64,000 nucleotides of DNA from Pseudoruegeria aquimaris (lineage in GTDB: Bacteria; Pseudomonadota; Alphaproteobacteria; Rhodobacterales; Rhodobacteraceae), in assembly GCF_900172235.1 (NCBI RefSeq), contig NZ_FWFQ01000009.1, positions 1 to 64,000 of the forward strand. The letters run 5' to 3'. Below, piece by piece: positions 32,718-42,906 of the stretch. The notes under the pieces are model-generated. The model ran no database searches, was not told the origin of the DNA, and worked only from the letters and a program-made list of their open reading frames with translations. The translations under genes and the position numbers were made by a program. How positions within the stretch are numbered: the first letter of the stretch is position 1; every line of letters starts with the position of its first letter.

Positions 32718-34010
32718 ATGTTCGACCTCCTGATCACCAACGCCACCCTGCCGGACGGGCGCACGGGCCAGTCCATCGCCTGCACAAACGGCAAGATCAC
32801 CGCAATTGCGCCGGACCTGCCCCAGGAAGCGGGCGAAATCATCGATGCCGCCGGCCTCCTCGTCGCTCCCCCCTTCGTGGATCCGCATTTCCACATGGAC
32901 GCCACGCTGTCCTTGGGCACGCCCCGGCTCAACGCCTCCGGCACGCTGCTGGAGGGCATCGCGCTCTGGGGCGAGTTGAAGCCGGTGCAGAGCATCGATC
33001 AGATCATCGCCCGCGCCTTGCGCTACTGCGATCTGGCCGTCTCCAAGGGCATGGGCGCGATCCGCACCCATGTGGACATCTGCGATGACGAGCTCAAAGG
33101 CGTGCAGGCGCTTCTGGAGGTGCGCGAGGCGATCAAACCCTACCTCGATCTGCAACTCGTCGCCTTCCCGCAGGACGGCGTGCTGCGCGATCCTACGGCC
33201 CATGCCAACCTGATCCGCGCGCTGGACATGGGGGTGGAGATCGTCGGCGGCATCCCCCATTTCGAGCGCACCATGGAGCAAGGCGCCGAAAGCGTGCGCC
33301 TGCTGTGCGAGATCGCGGCGGAGCGCGGGCTGATGGTGGACATGCATTGCGACGAAACCGACGATCCCATGAGCCGCCATGTGGAGACGCTGGCGGCCGA
33401 AACCATCCGCCTTGGCCTGCAGGGGCGCGTGGCCGGCAGCCACCTGACATCCATGCACTCGATGGACAATTACTACGTCTCCAAGCTGATCCCGCTGATC
33501 GCGGAAAGCGGGATGCACGCGATCCCCAACCCGCTGATCAACATCATGCTGCAGGGCCGGCACGACACCTACCCCAAGCGGCGCGGCCAGACCCGCGTGC
33601 GCGAGCTTCGCGATGCCGGGATCAACGTGGGCTTCGGCTCCGATTGCGTGATGGATCCGTGGTATTCGCTGGGCACGGCCGACATGCTGGACGTCGCCTT
33701 CATGGGGCTGCACGTGGGCCAGCTTTCCAGCCGCGCCGACATGCGCTGGTGCTTTGACGCGGTGACGGTGAACTCCGCCAAAGCCATGGGGCTGGAAGGC
33801 TACGGGCTGGAAGCGGGCTGCGATGCGAGCTTAAACATCCTTCAGGCCGCCGATCCGATCGAAGCCATCCGCCTGCGCGCCACGCGGCTTTCGGTGGTGC
33901 GCAAGGGCAAGGTGATCGCCCGCACCGCGCCCAGCGAAACCGCGCTGGATTTGCCGGGCCGGCCCGGAACCTTGCGGCCAGAGAGCTATGCGCCCAAAGC
34001 TGCCGAGTAA
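32718..34010 (+). CDS. CodA-like amidohydrolase / cytosine deaminase
   Basis: 430 residues of the amidohydrolase superfamily. Alignment by eye to E. coli CodA keeps the metal site DPHFHMDAT, the base-binding LVAFPQDGV, the catalytic Glu in HCDETDD, and the downstream His in SHLTSMHSM. At GFGSDCVMDPWYSLG the E. coli sequence is FGHDDVFDPW; the metal Asp is kept but the next Asp, known to shape specificity, is Cys and the preceding His is Ser. It probably deaminates cytosine or a related base brought in by the upstream importer, giving uracil, which fits the RutR-like box. Exact substrate uncertain. Confidence 0.85.
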   Translation: MFDLLITNATLPDGRTGQSIACTNGKITAIAPDLPQEAGEIIDAAGLLVAPPFVDPHFHMDATLSLGTPRLNASGTLLEGIALWGELKPVQSIDQIIARALRYCDLAVSKGMGAIRTHVDICDDELKGVQALLEVREAIKPYLDLQLVAFPQDGVLRDPTAHANLIRALDMGVEIVGGIPHFERTMEQGAESVRLLCEIAAERGLMVDMHCDETDDPMSRHVETLAAETIRLGLQGRVAGSHLTSMHSMDNYYVSKLIPLIAESGMHAIPNPLINIMLQGRHDTYPKRRGQTRVRELRDAGINVGFGSDCVMDPWYSLGTADMLDVAFMGLHVGQLSSRADMRWCFDAVTVNSAKAMGLEGYGLEAGCDASLNILQAADPIEAIRLRATRLSVVRKGKVIARTAPSETALDLPGRPGTLRPESYAPKAAE

Positions 34011-34181
34011 AACGAAGGTTCGCCCCCGGCCCGAGGGTGGGGCGATTTCGCCCCCGCCCTGGGGGGCGGGTCGGGGGCGAACCGGGGCTACGCCCCGGTG
34101 TAGCCTTTCAAGGATGACTACGCCCGGCGGCACGCCAGGAAGCCTTCCCCCGCGGGTCTATGCTGCCCTCTCGGCACACAA

Positions 34182-34209
34182 AAAAGCCGGCCCCGAAAGG
34201 CCGGCTTTT
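34182..34209. terminator. Bidirectional terminator between deaminase and fad operon
   Basis: AAAAGCCGGCC (34182-34192) pairs with GGCCGGCTTTT (34199-34209) around CCGAAA; the flanks are A-rich on the left and T-rich on the right, so it serves both converging genes. The preceding 34011-34140 holds only GC-rich stems. Confidence 0.92.
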
Positions 34210-34231
34210 CTTTTCAGTGACTTAAGCCCGA

Positions 34232-36433
34232 TCAGGCGGCCTGCGCCGTCTTGTCGAAGCGGGTGTAGAAGCTTTCGCCCTTCTCCGCCATCTCGCGCAG
34301 CAGCGCCGGGGTCTGGAAGCGCTCGCCGTAGGTGGCGGTCAGGTAGTCCGTGATCTCCACGGCCTTCTCGGCGCCGAGGATGTCGAGCCAGCTGAACGGA
34401 CCGCCGGACCAGGGCATGAAGCCCCAGCCGAGGATCGCGCCCACGTCGCCTTCGCGGATGTCTTCCAGCACGCCGCTTTCCAGCGCGCGGACGGCTTCCA
34501 GCGTCTGCGCCATGGCGAGGCGGTGCTGCACGTCCGTGAAGCTCGGCTGCTCCTTGGCCACCGGCCAGTTTTCGGCGAGACCTTCCCAGAGGAAGCCGCG
34601 CTTGCCCTTCTCGTCGTAGTTGTAGAAGCCGGCATTGGCCTTGCGGCCCAGGCGGCCTTCCTCGAAGAGCTTGAACAGCACGTCATCGGAAGGGCTTTCC
34701 GGGTAGGCATCGCCCATCGCGGCCTTGGTGGCCTTGGCGATCTTCACGCCGAGATCGATGGAGGTCTCGTCGGTCAGCTGCAGCGGGCCGAGCGGCATGC
34801 CCAGCTGTTTCGCCGCGTTCTCGATCACCGCCGGGCACACGCCCTCGGCCACCATGCGCACACCCTCGTTGATGTAGGGGATGATGCAGCGGTTGGCGTA
34901 GAAGAAGCGCTCGTCGTTCACCACGATCGGCGTCTTCTTGATCTGGCGCACGAAATCCAGCGCCTTGGCCACGGCTTCCGGCCCGGTCTTCGCGCCCTTG
35001 ATGATCTCCACGAGGTTCATCTTGTGCACGGGCGAGAAGAAGTGGATGCCGATGAAGCGCTCATCGTTGCGCGACGCTTTCGCCAGTTCGGTGATCGGCA
35101 GGGTGGAGGTGTTGGTGGCGAAGATCGCGTCGGCATCGAGGCGTGCCTCGGCTTCCTTCGTCACGCCGGCCTTCACGTCCACGTCCTCGAAGACGGCTTC
35201 CACGATCAGGTCGCAGCCCTTGAGATCGTCGTAGTTGTCGGTCGCGGTGATGCGGCCCAGAACCTCGGCCTTCTTCTCCTCGGTGATCTTCTTGCGCTTG
35301 ATGCCACCGTCCAGGATGCTTTCGGCATGGGCCTTGCCCTTGTCGGCGGCCTCCTGCTTCATGTCCAGCAGCACCACCTCGATGCCGGCGTTGGCGGAGA
35401 CGTAGGCGATGCCCGCGCCCATCATGCCGGCGCCCAGCACGCCGAGCTTCCTGACGCGCATGTCGGCCACGCCCTCGGGGCGCACGGCGCCTTTTTCCAG
35501 CGCGCCCTTGTTGATGAAGAGCGAGCGGATCATGGCGGCGGAGGACGGGTTCATCAGAACCTTGGTGAACTGGCGGGCCTCGATCTTCAGCGCCACCTCG
35601 GTGGGCACCTGCGCCGCTTCATACATCACCTGAATGGCCGCCTTGGCGGCCGGGTAGGCGCCCTGCGTCTTGCTCTGCACGATGGCGGACATGCCCACGT
35701 ATGTCATGAAGCCGGCCGGGTGGTAGGGCGCGCCGCCGGGCATCTTGTAGCCCTTGGCATCCCAGGGCTTCACGAGGTCGCTGTCCTTGGCGTTCTTGAC
35801 CCATTCCTTGGCGGCGGAGATCAGCTCCTCCTCCGGCACCACCTCCTCGATCACGCCCAGCGCCTTGGCCTTCTTCGGATCCAGCGCCTTGCCTTCGAGG
35901 ATCAGGGAGGAGGCGTTCATCGCGCCCAGCTTCTTGGTCAGGCGCACGGTGCCGCCGCCGCCGGGGAAGATGCCGACCATGATTTCCGGCAGGCCGATGC
36001 GGCCCTTGCCTTCGGCGGCGAAGATGCGGTGCGTGGCCAGCGGCAGCTCGAGCCCGAGGCCCAGCGCCGTGCCCTTGATCGCGGCCACGATCGGCTTGCC
36101 GCCCTTCTTCGTCTTCTTGTCCATGCCCGCGAGCTCGATCTTGCGGAACAGGTGGTGGATCTTCATCGTGCCATCAAACACGCCCTGCGCCGGGTTCTCG
36201 GCGTTGGCGGTTTTCATCTTGGCCAGAACGTTCAGATCCATCCCGGCGGCGAAATCCTTCTTGCCGGTGGTGATCACGGCGCCTTTGATGGCGTCGTCCG
36301 AGAGCACCTTCTCGATGTGCGCATCCAGTTCGGCGAGCCCTTCCTCGGAGCCCACGTTCATGGATTTGCCTTCGCAATCCCAGGTGATGGTGGCGATGCC
36401 GTCGGCATCTACGTCAAAGTGAAAATCGGTCAT
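34232..36433 (-). CDS. fadJ: Fatty acid oxidation multienzyme: enoyl-CoA hydratase / 3-hydroxyacyl-CoA dehydrogenase
   Basis: 733 residues. N-terminal crotonase domain (about 1-190) with GTALGLGLELPLATHRIF and IFPGGGGTVRLTKKLG; the NAD-binding domain begins LGVLGAGMMGAGIAYVSANAG near residue 335, and the C-terminal dimerisation domain has IHFFSPVHKMNLVEIIKG and FFYANRCIIPYINEG. It performs the second and third steps of beta-oxidation on acyl-CoA. It ends an operon of two acyl-CoA dehydrogenases, a thiolase and a cupin; its start overlaps the cupin stop by 4 bases. Symbol fadJ or fadB is used interchangeably for such proteins. Confidence 0.93.
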   Translation of the reverse strand: MTDFHFDVDADGIATITWDCEGKSMNVGSEEGLAELDAHIEKVLSDDAIKGAVITTGKKDFAAGMDLNVLAKMKTANAENPAQGVFDGTMKIHHLFRKIELAGMDKKTKKGGKPIVAAIKGTALGLGLELPLATHRIFAAEGKGRIGLPEIMVGIFPGGGGTVRLTKKLGAMNASSLILEGKALDPKKAKALGVIEEVVPEEELISAAKEWVKNAKDSDLVKPWDAKGYKMPGGAPYHPAGFMTYVGMSAIVQSKTQGAYPAAKAAIQVMYEAAQVPTEVALKIEARQFTKVLMNPSSAAMIRSLFINKGALEKGAVRPEGVADMRVRKLGVLGAGMMGAGIAYVSANAGIEVVLLDMKQEAADKGKAHAESILDGGIKRKKITEEKKAEVLGRITATDNYDDLKGCDLIVEAVFEDVDVKAGVTKEAEARLDADAIFATNTSTLPITELAKASRNDERFIGIHFFSPVHKMNLVEIIKGAKTGPEAVAKALDFVRQIKKTPIVVNDERFFYANRCIIPYINEGVRMVAEGVCPAVIENAAKQLGMPLGPLQLTDETSIDLGVKIAKATKAAMGDAYPESPSDDVLFKLFEEGRLGRKANAGFYNYDEKGKRGFLWEGLAENWPVAKEQPSFTDVQHRLAMAQTLEAVRALESGVLEDIREGDVGAILGWGFMPWSGGPFSWLDILGAEKAVEITDYLTATYGERFQTPALLREMAEKGESFYTRFDKTAQAA

Positions 36434-36903
36434 TCTTCTTCTCCCTCGTAGGGCGATCCGTCCTTGCGGGTGAAGCGGGCCCTGCCCCCTTCGATGAAAA
36501 CCTCAAGGTCGATGTCGGAGTAGGTTGCGCGCTCTGGGTCCATCCTGGAGCCCACCACGAGAAACGCCGCCTCCTGATCCGTGCGGTTGATGAAATGATG
36601 GCCGTTGGCAACGCCAGCCGGGAAAGCGGCGCATGCGCCCGCGGCCATCTCTGTTTCGCCTTCGTCCATCACGAGCGTGCAGACGCCCTCCGTCACCATC
36701 ACGAATTCGTCCTCGCGGTGGTGCCAGTGGCGCAGGGAAGACATCGCGCCCGGTGCGAGCCGCACGAGGTTGACGCCGAACTGCGTCAGCCCCCCGGCCT
36801 CCCCGAGCCGCAGCGAAGAACGGCCCGCCATCATCGCGGCATAGGGTGCCGGATAGATGGAGCCCGTCTTCAGCGGTGCCTTGCCCTTGTCGATCACGCC
36901 CAT
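36430..36903 (-). CDS. Cupin-domain protein within the beta-oxidation operon
   Basis: 157 residues. A single cupin barrel: motif 1 in SLRHWHHREDEFVMVTEG (two His and a Glu as metal ligands) and motif 2 in FPAGVANGHHFINRTD. The family includes metal-dependent isomerases, dioxygenases and storage proteins. It lies between the thiolase and the fadJ genes with a 7-base gap upstream and a 4-base overlap downstream, so it is part of the operon. No standard beta-oxidation step needs it; a regulatory or side-substrate role is open. Confidence 0.85.
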   Translation of the reverse strand: MGVIDKGKAPLKTGSIYPAPYAAMMAGRSSLRLGEAGGLTQFGVNLVRLAPGAMSSLRHWHHREDEFVMVTEGVCTLVMDEGETEMAAGACAAFPAGVANGHHFINRTDQEAAFLVVGSRMDPERATYSDIDLEVFIEGGRARFTRKDGSPYEGEEE

Positions 36904-36910
36904 GATCGGA

Positions 36911-38125
<1,215 letters not shown>

Positions 38126-38186
38126 GTCCTCCCTTCCAATTTGGATCTTTCCATCTGGCGGCCCTGCGGCGGGCCGCCGAACATGT

Positions 38187-39344
38187 TCACAGGTCGCGCG
38201 CGACCAGTTCCTTCATGATTTCGTTCGTGCCGCCGTAGATCCGCTGCACGCGGGCGTCCGTCCACATTTCGGCCACCGGGTATTCCGTCATGTAACCATA
38301 GCCGCCGTGCAGCTGCACGCATTCGTCGATCACGGCGTTCTGCTCGTCGGTCACCCAGTATTTGCAGGCCGCCGCGGTGGCGACGTCGAGCTTGCCCTGC
38401 AGGTGGGCCACCATGCAGGCATCGAAGAAGCTGCGGGCCGCCATCGTGCGGGTCTTGCACTCGGCCAGCTTGAAGCGGGTGTTCTGGAACTGCATGAGGT
38501 TTCCGCCGAAGGCTTCGCGCTCCTTGCAATAGGCGATCGTGCGCTCCACCGCGCCTTCCATCGCGCCGATGGCACCGGCGGCGATCACGAGGCGTTCCTG
38601 CGGAAGCTGCTCCATCATCTGGTAGAAGCCCTTGCCCTCTTCAAGGCCAAGCAGGTTGTCCGGGCGCAGCTCCACGTCATCGAAGAACAGCTCGCTCGTG
38701 TCGGCGGCCTTCATGCCCACCTTGTCGAGGTTGCGGCCGCGGGTGAACCCCCGGCCCTCGGCCTCGGCTGCTTCGACCATCATCAGCGAGATGCCCCTGG
38801 CGCGCTCGTTGGGATCGGTCTTGCAGGCCACGAGGATCAGATCCGCGTGCTGGCCGTTGGTGATGAAGGTCTTCTGGCCCGAGAGCCTGTAGACGTTGCC
38901 GTCCTTGACGGCCTTCGTCTTCATCGCCTGAAGATCGCTGCCCGCGCCCGGCTCCGTCATGGCCAGCGCGGCGACGAGCTCGCCCGTGGCCATCTTCGGC
39001 AGCCAGCGCCGCTTCTGATCCTCGGTGCCGTAGGCGGTGATGTAATGGGCCACGATCGCGGAATGGATCGGGTTGCCCCAGCTGGCGATGTTGCCGCGGC
39101 CGCTTTCGATGGTGATCACGGCCTCATGGCCGAAATCACCCCCGGCGCCGCCGTATTCCTCGGGCACCGAGGCACAGAGGAGCCCAAGCTCCCCTGCCTC
39201 GTTCCAGCTTTCGCGGTCCATCATCCCGGCCTTGCGCCAGGCCTCGAACTTCGGGGCCCAGCGTTCGGCGATGAACTGGGCGGTCATCTCGCCCAGCATC
39301 GCGTGCTCCTCCGTCATCCACGGAGATGACAGAGTGCCCAGCAT
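38187..39344 (-). CDS. Acyl-CoA dehydrogenase
   Basis: 385 residues, standard length for the family. FAD and substrate motifs: [56 protein letters not shown] and the C-terminal [16 protein letters not shown]. It oxidises acyl-CoA to trans-2-enoyl-CoA, passing electrons to ETF. Its start shares one base with the stop of the next upstream dehydrogenase (TGATG at 39342-39346). Confidence 0.94.
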   Translation of the reverse strand: MLGTLSSPWMTEEHAMLGEMTAQFIAERWAPKFEAWRKAGMMDRESWNEAGELGLLCASVPEEYGGAGGDFGHEAVITIESGRGNIASWGNPIHSAIVAHYITAYGTEDQKRRWLPKMATGELVAALAMTEPGAGSDLQAMKTKAVKDGNVYRLSGQKTFITNGQHADLILVACKTDPNERARGISLMMVEAAEAEGRGFTRGRNLDKVGMKAADTSELFFDDVELRPDNLLGLEEGKGFYQMMEQLPQERLVIAAGAIGAMEGAVERTIAYCKEREAFGGNLMQFQNTRFKLAECKTRTMAARSFFDACMVAHLQGKLDVATAAACKYWVTDEQNAVIDECVQLHGGYGYMTEYPVAEMWTDARVQRIYGGTNEIMKELVARDL

Positions 39345-41119
39345 CAGAACGCCTCCGCGTCCAGCGCCATCACGGTCTCCGGGCCGCTCTCGATGCGGGC
39401 GCGGTGCATCTTGGTGGCCGGCATCATGCGGGCCATGAAGTAGCGGCCCGTCACCAGCTTGTTGCGGTAGAAGGCTTCATCCGAGGTGCCCGCGGCCAGC
39501 GCGGTGTTGGCGGCCTTCGCCATCTGACCCCACATCAGGCCGAGGCAGACGTAGCCGAAGAGATGCAGGAAGTCGGTGGACCCGGCCAGCGCGGCGTTCG
39601 GGTTCTTCATGCCGTTCTGCATGAAATACATCATGCAGGCCTGCAGATCCTTGCTCGCATCCTTCAGCGGCTCGATGAAATCCTTCATCGCCTCGTCGTC
39701 CTTGTTCTCGGCGATGAAGCCCTTGACCATCTCGAAGAAGGCCATGGCCGGCTTGCCGCCGTCCGCGGCCAGCTTGCGGCCCACGAGATCGAGCGCCTGC
39801 ACGCCGTTGGCGCCTTCGTAGATCATGGCGATCCGGGCATCGCGGGCGAACTGGGACATCCCCCATTCCTCGATGTAGCCGTGGCCGCCGTAGACCTGCT
39901 GGGCCTGGATCGTCATGTCGAAGCCGATGTCGGTCAGGAAGCCCTTCACCACCGGAGTCAGCAGCGAGATCAGCCCGTCGGCGTCCTTGTCGCCGGCGCG
40001 GTGGGCCTTGTCGATCTGCATGGCCGACCAGAGCATGAAGGCGCGGCCACCCTCGACGAAGCTCTTCTGGTCCATCAGCGAGCGGCGGATGTCGGGGTGC
40101 ACGATCAGCGGATCGGCCGGGCCGTCCGGGTTCTTGGCGCCGGTCACGGCGCGGCCCTGCAGGCGATCCTTGGCGTAGGCCACGGCGTTCTCGTAGGCCA
40201 CGGAGGCCTGGGCGAGGCCCTGCATGCCGACGCCGAGGCGCGCTTCGTTCATCATGGTGAACATCGCGCGCATCCCCTTGTGCTCCTGGCCGAGCAGGAA
40301 GCCGGTGGCGCCGTCGTAGTTCATCACGCAGGTGGAGTTGCCGTGGATGCCCATCTTTTCTTCGATGTTGCCCACGGAGACGCCGTTGCGCTCACCGAGG
40401 GAGCCGTCTTCGTTGACCATGTATTTCGGCACGATGAAGAGCGAGACACCCTTGATGCCCTCCGGGCCGCCCACGATCTTGGCGAGCACCAGGTGGATGA
40501 TGTTCTCGCTCATGTCGTGCTCGCCGGCGGAGATGAAGATCTTCTGGCCGGAAATCTTGTAGGTGCCGTCGGGCTGCGGCTCCGCCTTGGTGCGCATCAG
40601 GCCCAGATCGGTGCCGCAGTGGGGCTCCGTCAGGTTCATGGTGCCCGTCCAGTCGCAGGTGGCCATCTTCGGCAGGTAGGTGCGTTTCTGCTGCTCGGTG
40701 CCGTGGGCGTAGATCGCGGAGGCCGCACCGTGGGTCAGGCCGCCGTACATGGCGAAGGCCATGTTGGCCGCGGACATCATCTCGCCGATGGCGGTGTTGA
40801 GCACGATCGGCATGCCCTGGCCGCCGTATTCCGGATCCATGTCCATGCCGTACCAGCCACCGAGGCGCACCTGGTCGAAGGCCTCCTTGAAGCCGGTGGG
40901 CGTTTTCACCACGCCGTTCTCCAGCTTGCAGCCTTCCTTGTCGCCCACCACGTTGAGCGGGGCCAGCACGTCGCGGCTGATCTTGGCGGCTTCTTCCAGC
41001 ACGGCGCCGGTGAAATCCTCGGCCAGTTCGTCGAAGCCCGGAATGGGGCTTTCGTGCACTTTCAGCACATCGTGCAGGACGAACTGAAGATCACGGGTCG
41101 GTGCGTTGTAGGTCGGCAT
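39344..41119 (-). CDS. Long-type acyl-CoA dehydrogenase with extra C-terminal domain
   Basis: 591 residues, longer than the usual 380 because of an additional C-terminal helical domain (about 460-591). Core motifs: [58 protein letters not shown] and [17 protein letters not shown]. This architecture is shared with DmdC-type methylmercaptopropionyl-CoA dehydrogenases and long-chain paralogues; which substrate it uses cannot be read from sequence. It is the first gene of the minus-strand beta-oxidation operon. Confidence 0.92.
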   Translation of the reverse strand: MPTYNAPTRDLQFVLHDVLKVHESPIPGFDELAEDFTGAVLEEAAKISRDVLAPLNVVGDKEGCKLENGVVKTPTGFKEAFDQVRLGGWYGMDMDPEYGGQGMPIVLNTAIGEMMSAANMAFAMYGGLTHGAASAIYAHGTEQQKRTYLPKMATCDWTGTMNLTEPHCGTDLGLMRTKAEPQPDGTYKISGQKIFISAGEHDMSENIIHLVLAKIVGGPEGIKGVSLFIVPKYMVNEDGSLGERNGVSVGNIEEKMGIHGNSTCVMNYDGATGFLLGQEHKGMRAMFTMMNEARLGVGMQGLAQASVAYENAVAYAKDRLQGRAVTGAKNPDGPADPLIVHPDIRRSLMDQKSFVEGGRAFMLWSAMQIDKAHRAGDKDADGLISLLTPVVKGFLTDIGFDMTIQAQQVYGGHGYIEEWGMSQFARDARIAMIYEGANGVQALDLVGRKLAADGGKPAMAFFEMVKGFIAENKDDEAMKDFIEPLKDASKDLQACMMYFMQNGMKNPNAALAGSTDFLHLFGYVCLGLMWGQMAKAANTALAAGTSDEAFYRNKLVTGRYFMARMMPATKMHRARIESGPETVMALDAEAF

Positions 41120-41466
41120 TGGTCTCTCCCAAAATTCGCGGTCGCGCCGACTCAGCCACGGGAAGCCCGGTAGTGCGTCCTCCCTGCCATGTGCCGGCGC
41201 TCATGGCTTTCCTGCCTGTATATGACAGATCGCCGGGGGGCGTTTTCAAGGCGAAAAGCTGCCGCGCGCGTCAAGTCACGCAACGTCGTTTCGCGTGCTA
41301 AGATGTTCAAAGAAAAAGGACGTTGCGTCGCTAAATCCAGAAAAAGCTTGCATGGAATCCGGGCTGCCCCCACCCCGGACACCGCCGCAGCACTTCTCGC
41401 TGCTGACAGCGCGCCACGCGCATGGCATAGATCGAAACACGCTCAAACAAAGGACACCCTGCGCGC
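41120..41466. other. Divergent regulatory spacer between the fad operon and SCP2 gene
   Basis: No gene is seen in these 347 bases. They hold the promoters of both directions. Notable elements are the 10-base inverted repeat at 41278-41287 and 41319-41328, and a short dyad CTGTATATGACAG near 41216-41228. Confidence 0.7.
41278..41328. promoter_or_regulatory. Inverted repeat with arms four helical turns apart
   Basis: ACGCAACGTC (41278-41287) and GACGTTGCGT (41319-41328) are perfect reverse complements with start positions 41 bases apart. This spacing would place two regulator dimers on the same face of the helix. It lies between the beta-oxidation operon and the SCP2 gene and may bind a fatty-acid regulator. 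Confidence 0.5.
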
Positions 41467-41754
41467 ATGTCGGAATTCATCGAGAAGGTCGTGAACGGTT
41501 TCAACAAGAACCTCGGCGGCAAGGAAATCGACGCGAGCTTCAAGTTCGTCTTCCCCGAAGGCACCGTGCTGGTGGACCAGTCGGGCGCCCGCGAAGAGGA
41601 CGGGCCGGCCGACTGCACGCTGACGATGAAGAGCGAAACCTTCATCGGCCTGATCAAGGGCGAGGTGAACCCGGCCAAGGCCTTCATGCTCGGCAAGATC
41701 AAGATCTCCGGCAACGTGATGCAGGCGCGCAAGCTGGGCGAACTGCTGGGCTGA
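41467..41754 (+). CDS. SCP2 sterol-binding domain protein
   Basis: 95 residues, one SCP2 domain: VDQSGAREEDGPADCTLTMK, then FIGLIKGEVNPAKAFMLGKIKISGN. SCP2 domains bind fatty acyl-CoA and other lipids in a hydrophobic tunnel. Standing divergent from the beta-oxidation operon and sharing its control spacer, it may serve as an acyl-CoA carrier or pool protein for that pathway. Length is typical of the free-standing bacterial form. Confidence 0.92.
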   Translation: MSEFIEKVVNGFNKNLGGKEIDASFKFVFPEGTVLVDQSGAREEDGPADCTLTMKSETFIGLIKGEVNPAKAFMLGKIKISGNVMQARKLGELLG

Positions 41755-41826
41755 CCCAGCAGGTGGCCGCCCGCGCGGCACCCTCCCGAACGTTCCCGCG
41801 CCGCCGGCGCGGCCGCCGGGCCGGCC

Positions 41827-42270
41827 TCAGGCCGCCTCGACGACCTCCGCGAAGCTCTGGAAGAACTTGCCCGAAAGCTTCTTGGCGGTGCTCTGGATCA
41901 GGCGGCTTCCGAGTTGGGCGATCTTGCCGCCCACGTCGGCCTTGGCGGTGTAGCGCAGGATCGTGGCCTCGCCGTCTTCCTCAAGCACCACGTCCGCGCC
42001 GCCCTTGGCGAAACCGGCCGCGCCCCCGTTGCCCTGCCCGGCCAGCGAGAAGGCATGCGGCGCGCCCTCCCTGTCCAGCGTGACCTCGCCGCCGAACTTG
42101 GCCTTCACCGGGCCGATCTTCAGAACGACCTTGGCCTCCAGCTGATCCTCGCCCACCTCGGTGAGTTCCTCGCAGCCGGGGATGCATTGCTTCAGCACCT
42201 CGATGTCATTGAGCGCGGCGTAGACGGTTTGCAGCGGCGCGTTGATGCGGATTTCGTCGCTCAGTTCCAT
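41827..42270 (-). CDS. CoxG-like SRPBCC family protein
   Basis: 147 residues from MELSDEIRINAPLQTVYAAL. The N-terminal half and TVYAALNDIEVLKQCIPGCEEL are the hallmark of the CoxG family (carbon monoxide dehydrogenase subunit G type), an SRPBCC lipid-binding fold; the C-terminal KLSGKFFQSFAEVVEA fits. In CO dehydrogenase clusters CoxG anchors or assembles the enzyme at the membrane, but no such enzyme is nearby. The frame continues upstream to 42672 without meaning; the internal ATG at 42270 gives the family's usual start. Confidence 0.88.
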   Translation of the reverse strand: MELSDEIRINAPLQTVYAALNDIEVLKQCIPGCEELTEVGEDQLEAKVVLKIGPVKAKFGGEVTLDREGAPHAFSLAGQGNGGAAGFAKGGADVVLEEDGEATILRYTAKADVGGKIAQLGSRLIQSTAKKLSGKFFQSFAEVVEAA

Positions 42271-42374
42271 GGCGGGGCTCCTCGGTGCTCTGGGTGGTCT
42301 GTTCTGCCCCCTGAAAGGGCTTTCGCGCATGAAAGGCGCAAAGGCGGCCCCGGCGCAACCTGTAATCGCGCCGC

Positions 42375-42779
42375 TCAGGGCATCATCACCGCATCGCGCG
42401 TGTAGCTGGCCTCGGCCACGGTGCCGTCGTCGAAGGTGACGCGCACGTCCACCGACTGCACGCTGCCCAGGCCGAAGCCCGTGTAGGGCTGCCGCCCCTC
42501 GGCGCGGATGGCATTGGGCTGGGCCTCGCCCTCGTAGCAGGGTTCCACCTCCCACGCCTGCATCTCGCCGCCGTTCACCGCGTATTCGATGCCCGAGAGC
42601 CCGCAGCGCCAGGCTTCGAGATGGGTGAAGTAGAGCAGATCCCGCCCGTCGAACTCCCGCAGGGCGATCCACCCCGCCCTGGTGGCCTCAAGGATGGGGC
42701 GCACCTCGGCGGCGGTGGTGAAATTCTGCGCCTGCGCCGGGGCGGCGGCGAGCAGCAGAAGGGTCAGACTGGCGCGCAT
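42375..42779 (-). CDS. Secreted protein of unknown function
   Basis: 134 residues from MRASLTLLLLAAAPAQAQ, a clear signal peptide. The mature part has two Cys (EAWRCGLSGIEY and VEPCYEGEAQ) that could form a disulfide. The pattern LREFDGRDLLYFTHLEAWRC is typical of small conserved periplasmic proteins in Rhodobacteraceae, but I do not recognise a named family. Ribosome binding site GGGAGGAG lies 6 bases before the ATG, which excludes the longer start at 42818. Confidence 0.75.
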   Translation of the reverse strand: MRASLTLLLLAAAPAQAQNFTTAAEVRPILEATRAGWIALREFDGRDLLYFTHLEAWRCGLSGIEYAVNGGEMQAWEVEPCYEGEAQPNAIRAEGRQPYTGFGLGSVQSVDVRVTFDDGTVAEASYTRDAVMMP

Positions 42780-42906
42780 GGCGGTCTCCTCCCGGTTCCT
42801 TGCAATTGACCCGCACAATCTGCGGGTCGCGGCCCGAATACGGCTTCAGACGGGAGCACGGAGCACGTATAGTCCCGTCAAAACCTATCGGACGAGCAGT
42901 GCCAGC

